From DATAGZ01 sp036263455 (lineage in GTDB: Bacteria; Pseudomonadota; Alphaproteobacteria; Dongiales; Dongiaceae), in contig DATAGZ010000007.1 of assembly GCA_036263455.1 (NCBI GenBank), positions 1 through 64,000 of the forward strand: 64,000 nt of DNA, given 5' to 3'. Below, in pieces: positions 60,910 to 64,000 of this stretch; position 1 is the first letter of the stretch; each line of letters opens with the position of its first letter. The position numbers were made by a program, and so were the translations under genes. The notes beneath the pieces are model-generated. The model had not been told where the DNA came from and searched no databases. It saw only the letters and a list, made by a program, of their open reading frames with translations.

Positions 60910-62189
60910 GGGACACCCTCAGAGACAGTACCAGGGCGCGCCTGGCGCCACCACAGATAGAACAGCATGACCATGCCCGGGACCGCCAGGACGATGGCGG
61001 CAAGAAAGAAATTTATCCAACCGAGCTGGCTGGCGAGCCAGCCGCTGCCTCCGGCGAAAAAAGTCCGACCCAGAACCGCACAGGACGACAGCAGGGCATA
61101 TTGGGTCGCGGTGAATTCCCGCGAACACAGACTGGAGAGATAGGCAACCAGCGCGGCCGAACCCATGCCCGCACCGGCATTCTCCATGGTGATCGCGAGC
61201 GCCAGCCAGCTCGTATCCTGGGGATGCAGCGCCACAATCGCGAAGAAGGCATTGGTGATTGATTGCGCGATTCCGCCCCAGAGGAGCGCAGGAAAGAATC
61301 CCAAGCGCGCGACCAATGCCCCACCGATCATGGTCCCGGCGATGGTGGCGAGCAAACCATAGATCTTGGTAATCGCGCCGATCTGGGTCCCGGTGAAACC
61401 CATCTCGTGATAAAACGGGCTGGCCATGCCGCCCGCCACGGCATCACCCAGCTTGTACAGAATGGCGAAGATCAAAATGCCAAGCCAGGCAGGGTGGCGC
61501 GTAAAATCCAGGAACGGGGCCACCACCGCATGGCGAAACCAATCGCCCGTGCCCTTGCGGCCGGCGCGGGTCGCCGCGCGTGGCAGAAACAAGACCGCCA
61601 GGGCACAGCATGCCATGATGCCGGCCAGAGCGGCATAGATGAAACCGAAATGCCAATGGTCGGAGAGGGTTTGCGCGCCCGCGCCCGCGACGAGGACGCC
61701 GATACGATATCCCGTCTGGGTATTGCTCGCGCCCGCGCCCTGTTCTTCATCTTCCAGGAGTTCGATACGGTAGGCGTCGATGACGATATCCTGGCTGGCG
61801 GAAAGGAAGGCGACGGATACGGCGAGCCAGCCCGCGACCACCAGCTGCGCTTCGGGGTGACTGCGGCCCAGCGCATAGGTCGCGATTGCCAGAAGACTCT
61901 GCAGGACGAGCAGCCAGGATCGCCGCTGACCGAGCCATGCGCCGAGAAGCGGCAGCGGGACCTGGTCCAGGAAGGGCGACCACAAGAATTTATACGAATA
62001 AGGCAGGCCGACGATCGCAAACAAGCCAATGACCGTGCGGTCGATCCCCTCTTTCGAGAGCCAATAGGTCAGGGTCGAGCCGGTGATGAGCAGGGGCAGG
62101 CCGCTCATGAATCCCAGCAGCAGGATAATGAACAGGCGGGGCCGTCCATAAATCGCCAGCGATGATCGCCAGTCCCGCTCCGTTTTCAT
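60906..62189 (-). CDS. AmpG-family MFS permease
   Basis: A 427-residue membrane protein with about 12-14 helices: LFIILLLGFMSGLPLLITGS then TYWLSKEGI, and YSYKFLWSPFLDQVPLPLLG are the AmpG signature. AmpG imports GlcNAc-anhydromuropeptides for cell-wall recycling and beta-lactamase induction. Internal SQDIVIDAYRIELLEDEEQG is also typical. No ampC or ampR is nearby, so recycling is the safer role. Family call is firm; substrate is inferred. Confidence 0.88.
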   Translation of the reverse strand: MKTERDWRSSLAIYGRPRLFIILLLGFMSGLPLLITGSTLTYWLSKEGIDRTVIGLFAIVGLPYSYKFLWSPFLDQVPLPLLGAWLGQRRSWLLVLQSLLAIATYALGRSHPEAQLVVAGWLAVSVAFLSASQDIVIDAYRIELLEDEEQGAGASNTQTGYRIGVLVAGAGAQTLSDHWHFGFIYAALAGIMACCALAVLFLPRAATRAGRKGTGDWFRHAVVAPFLDFTRHPAWLGILIFAILYKLGDAVAGGMASPFYHEMGFTGTQIGAITKIYGLLATIAGTMIGGALVARLGFFPALLWGGIAQSITNAFFAIVALHPQDTSWLALAITMENAGAGMGSAALVAYLSSLCSREFTATQYALLSSCAVLGRTFFAGGSGWLASQLGWINFFLAAIVLAVPGMVMLFYLWWRQARPGTVSEGVP

Positions 62190-62276
62190 GATCGGAGTAT
62201 AGAACGATCCGTTTTGTCCGTCATGCCCGGCCTGCGCGCTTGGAATAGAATTAAAGCCCTCCCTCTCGACGGAGCA

Positions 62277-62330
62277 GGTAGTTTAGCAAGCCCTCCCCTC
62301 GATGGGGGAGGTTGGGTGGGGGGTGATTCA
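62277..62330 (+). repeat. Intergenic palindromic repeat, copy 1
   Basis: A 54-base unit starting GGTAGTTTAGCAAGCCCTCC and ending GGGGTGATTCA, with a CCTCCCC/GGGGGAGG hairpin around TCGAT. A near-identical copy lies at 62429-62482. It sits in the 401-base gap between the AmpG-like gene and rpmG. Such C/G-rich units are scattered in many alphaproteobacterial genomes. Confidence 0.75.
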
Positions 62331-62406
62331 AGGTGAAGATTGGAAGTCAGAGGCCTAAGGCCTGACGTAGGACACCCTCACCCGGCTCGGCCCTACCAGC
62401 CTCGCC

Positions 62407-62431
62407 ACCCTCTCCCATCAAGGGAGAGGGT
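62407..62431. repeat. 10-bp perfect hairpin between the repeat copies
   Basis: ACCCTCTCCC (62407-62416) pairs with GGGAGAGGGT (62422-62431) around ATCAA. It abuts repeat copy 2 and is probably part of the same composite repeat element. Confidence 0.65.
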
Positions 62432-62482
62432 AGTTTGTTAAGCCCTCCCCCTCGATGGGGGAGGGTTGGGTGGGGTGATTCA
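62429..62482 (+). repeat. Intergenic palindromic repeat, copy 2
   Basis: A second copy of the 54-base unit: GGTAGTTTGTTAAGCCCTCC to GGGTGGGGTGATTCA, with CCCTCCCC/GGGGAGGG around CTCGAT. It differs from copy 1 by a few substitutions and single-base length changes in the C and G runs. A third, truncated trace (AGCCCTCCCTCTCGACGG) lies near 62255. Confidence 0.75.
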
Positions 62483-62542
62483 GAAGTCAGAAATCAGGCA
62501 GAGAGGGTGCTTATCCGTCCTGCCCTGCCCTTCGGTGATAAT

Positions 62543-62564
62543 AAAAAGGCGGCCGGAGGCCGCC
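62543..62564 (-). terminator. Rho-independent terminator of rpmG
   Basis: GGCGGCC (62548-62554) pairs with GGCCGCC (62558-62564) around a 3-base loop. On the minus strand it is followed by a run of T (the A run at 62543-62547). It lies about 27 bases after the rpmG stop. Confidence 0.85.
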
Positions 62565-62590
62565 CTTGTCCGTTACAGGCGCAGATGCCG

Positions 62591-62758
62591 CTATTTAATC
62601 TTCGCCTCGCGGAACGGCACGTGCTTGCGCGCGACCGGGTCGTATTTTTTCATCTCGAATTTCTCCGTGCTGGTACGCGGATTCTTCTTGGTCACGTAAT
62701 AAAAACCGGTATCGGCCGTGCTGACCAGTTTTATCAAAATGGAATTTGCCTTCGCCAT
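62591..62758 (-). CDS. rpmG: 50S ribosomal protein L33
   Basis: A 55-residue protein: MAKANSILIKLVSTADTGFY then YVTKKNPRTSTEKFEMKKYD is the L33 signature. The Cys-free form is the one typical of alphaproteobacteria. An in-frame ATG 8 codons upstream is not used by the family. It is monocistronic, with a strong terminator downstream. Confidence 0.96.
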   Translation of the reverse strand: MAKANSILIKLVSTADTGFYYVTKKNPRTSTEKFEMKKYDPVARKHVPFREAKIK

Positions 62759-62829
62759 GATTGCCTCTTTGGCCCCGAACATAGCTGGATGACACGCAAA
62801 GTCAAGTCGTGGCCCAAACTTTTCCTGGC

Positions 62830-63468
62830 CTATCCGAAGATGGTAGAAAACGCCTTCTCCAGCACGGAATCGAGCTCAGCTGTCGAAATATCGATGCCGA
62901 GCGCCGCGAGCGAGGTCACGCCATAGCCCTCGCCGCGAATGCCACAGGGAACGATGCCAGCGAAATGCCGGAGATCGGGCGCGCGGTTGAGGGAAATTCC
63001 GTGATAGCTGATCCAGCGGCGCACCCGAATGCCGATGGCGGCGATCTTGTCCTCGCCATGGGGTCGCGGAACCCACACTCCGACGCGCCCCGGCCGCCTC
63101 TCTCCGATCACGTCCAGCGTGGCCAGAGCGCGGATGATCCATTCCTCGAGATCATGCACGAAGCGACGCAAGTCCCGGCCGCGTTCGTTGAGATCGACCA
63201 TGACATATCCAATCCGCTGGCCAGGACCGTGATAGGTATATTGTCCGCCCCGGCCACTCTCATACACCGGAAGGCCCGCCGCATCCAAAAGATCATGATC
63301 GCGCGCACTTGTCCCAGCAGTATAGAGCGGAGGATGTTCGAGCAGCCAAACGAGCGGCGAGGCCGTGCCGGCCAGGATGGAAGCCACGCGTTCCTCCATC
63401 GCGGCGACCGCGATAGGATACGGAATCAGGGCGTTCTCCCGGCGCCATTCGATATCCTTGCCTGCCAT
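62830..63468 (-). CDS. lipB: Octanoyltransferase LipB
   Basis: Transfers octanoyl from ACP to lipoyl domains, the first step of lipoate synthesis. The 212-residue protein starts MAGKDIEWRRENALIPY. The signature RGGQYTYHGPGQRIGYVMV, the catalytic Lys in EDKIAAIGIRVRRWISYHG and the catalytic Cys in GIVPCGIRGEG are all present. The frame is open 32 codons upstream across the region before the tRNA, which I do not count. LipA is not in the window. Confidence 0.94.
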   Translation of the reverse strand: MAGKDIEWRRENALIPYPIAVAAMEERVASILAGTASPLVWLLEHPPLYTAGTSARDHDLLDAAGLPVYESGRGGQYTYHGPGQRIGYVMVDLNERGRDLRRFVHDLEEWIIRALATLDVIGERRPGRVGVWVPRPHGEDKIAAIGIRVRRWISYHGISLNRAPDLRHFAGIVPCGIRGEGYGVTSLAALGIDISTAELDSVLEKAFSTIFG

Positions 63469-63512
63469 GCCCCAATTTGCTATGCCGTGGCCACTATTTT
63501 GGCAAGCCCGAT

Positions 63513-63597
63513 GCGGTCGTGGCGGAATTGGTAGACGCGCAGCGTTGAGGTCGCTGTGGGGCAACCCGTGGAAGTTCGAGTCTTCTCGACCGCACCA
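63513..63597 (+). tRNA. tRNA-Leu (anticodon GAG)
   Basis: The acceptor stem GCGGTCG (63513-63519) pairs with CGACCGC (63587-63593), then A and an encoded CCA. The anticodon stem CAGCG/CGCTG holds the loop TTGAGGT (anticodon GAG). The long variable arm GTGGGGCAACCCGT and T arm GTTCGAGTC fit a class II leucine tRNA. Confidence 0.96.
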
Positions 63598-63615
63598 ATC
63601 TATACAATATTGTTG

Positions 63616-64000
63616 CTAAACCTTTTGAAGAAGGTCAATCAGGGAGGACGTGTCCCATCGACCGCCGCCGCGCGCCTGCACCTGAGCATAGAATTGATCG
63701 ACCAGCGCCGTCATGGGAAGAAGCGCGCCGTTCTTGCCGGCCTCGGCAAGACAGATGGCGAGATCCTTGCGCATCCAATCCACCGCAAAGCCAAAATCGA
63801 ACTTGCCCTGAACCATGGTCGCCCCGCGATTTTCCATCTGCCAGGATTGCGCCGCGCCCTTGGAAATCACCTCGAGCAGCCGGTCGGTGTCCAGACCGGC
63901 GCGCTGGGCGAAATTCAATCCCTCCGCCAGGCCCTGCACCACGCCGGCGATGCAGATCTGGTTGACCATCTTGGCCATTTGTCCCCCGCCTGCTTCGCCC
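63616..64000 (-). CDS. Beta-hydroxyacid dehydrogenase (3-hydroxyisobutyrate dehydrogenase family), 5' end cut by window
   Basis: Only the C-terminal 127 codons are visible; the N-terminal Rossmann domain lies beyond the window. The frame continues upstream of the internal ATG to the edge (EAGGGQMAKMVNQICIAGVV). The catalytic Lys is in QMAKMVNQ, and FGFAVDWMRKDLAICLAEAG is the NAD-dependent family's C-terminal helix region. It is a relative of the 21147-22025 protein, with clearly different sequence. It converges on tRNA-Leu. Confidence 0.88.
   Translation of the reverse strand, partial: GEAGGGQMAKMVNQICIAGVVQGLAEGLNFAQRAGLDTDRLLEVISKGAAQSWQMENRGATMVQGKFDFGFAVDWMRKDLAICLAEAGKNGALLPMTALVDQFYAQVQARGGGRWDTSSLIDLLQKV

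Noticed and set aside
62277..62482. CRISPR array
   Set aside because: Only two full units of a palindromic repeat, with no regular spacers and no cas genes in the window.

Overview
The window is a GC-rich chromosomal segment of an alphaproteobacterium. Evidence: the rpsB-tsf-pyrH-frr-uppS-cdsA-dxr-rseP-bamA-ompH-fabZ and ffh/rpsP-rimM-trmD-rplS-leuC gene orders, the very large NAD-glutamate dehydrogenase, and a DivL-type PAS protein (Tyr in place of the phospho-acceptor His) next to ahcY. No phage, CRISPR array or intact insertion sequence is visible. Most of it is housekeeping DNA, with short accessory stretches near 19.4-21 kb and 23-25.2 kb. I cannot fix the order or family; Rhodospirillales-like or neighbouring groups are a guess.

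Layout: 1-4.3 kb is the start of a complex I operon read on the minus strand (nuoA-B-C-D-E and a cut nuoF). 4.4-12.3 kb is a gdh-putA pair that can turn proline into glutamate and then 2-oxoglutarate. 12.4-17.3 kb is a tight minus-strand run: comM, hisE, HIT protein, aminoacyl-tRNA deacylase, thioredoxin-TPR protein, Lon N-terminal-like protein, Trm112-like protein, DUF971 protein. 17.4-19.2 kb holds a secreted cupin and an MFS transporter. A tRNA-Gly is followed by decayed sequence, an orphan AT-richer gene and a TfoX C-terminal-domain gene. 21.1-23.0 kb is a divergent dehydrogenase/LysR pair with an LTTR box. 23.0-24.3 kb is an emfourin-like inhibitor gene beside a wrecked protealysin-type M4 protease gene. 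24.4-25.2 kb is a divergent XRE regulator/unknown pair.

25.2-30.4 kb carries leuC, rplS, trmD, rimM, rpsP, a VOC protein and ffh, preceded by a striking three-stem inverted-repeat element. 30.6-36.4 kb carries a MurG-like glycosyltransferase, a 1279-residue RTX protein and a bactofilin; the bactofilin gene overlaps an M23 peptidase gene. 37.8-48.1 kb is the translation/envelope cluster, in which lpxD and lpxA are absent from their usual places. glpK, tldD, ahcY, divL-like and a hydroxyacid dehydrogenase follow.

56.1-60.7 kb is a phosphate operon pstCAB-phoU-phoB with a clear Pho box but no pstS or phoR nearby. The end holds a SelW-like protein, an AmpG-like transporter, a repeat-rich intergenic region, rpmG with its terminator, lipB, tRNA-Leu(GAG) and a cut beta-hydroxyacid dehydrogenase gene.

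The items most worth a second look are the orphan emfourin beside a dead protease, the DivL-like protein degenerate in both its phospho-acceptor and ATP-binding halves, the envelope cluster without lpxD/lpxA, and the structured element upstream of ffh. All calls come from reading the sequence; no database search was run.
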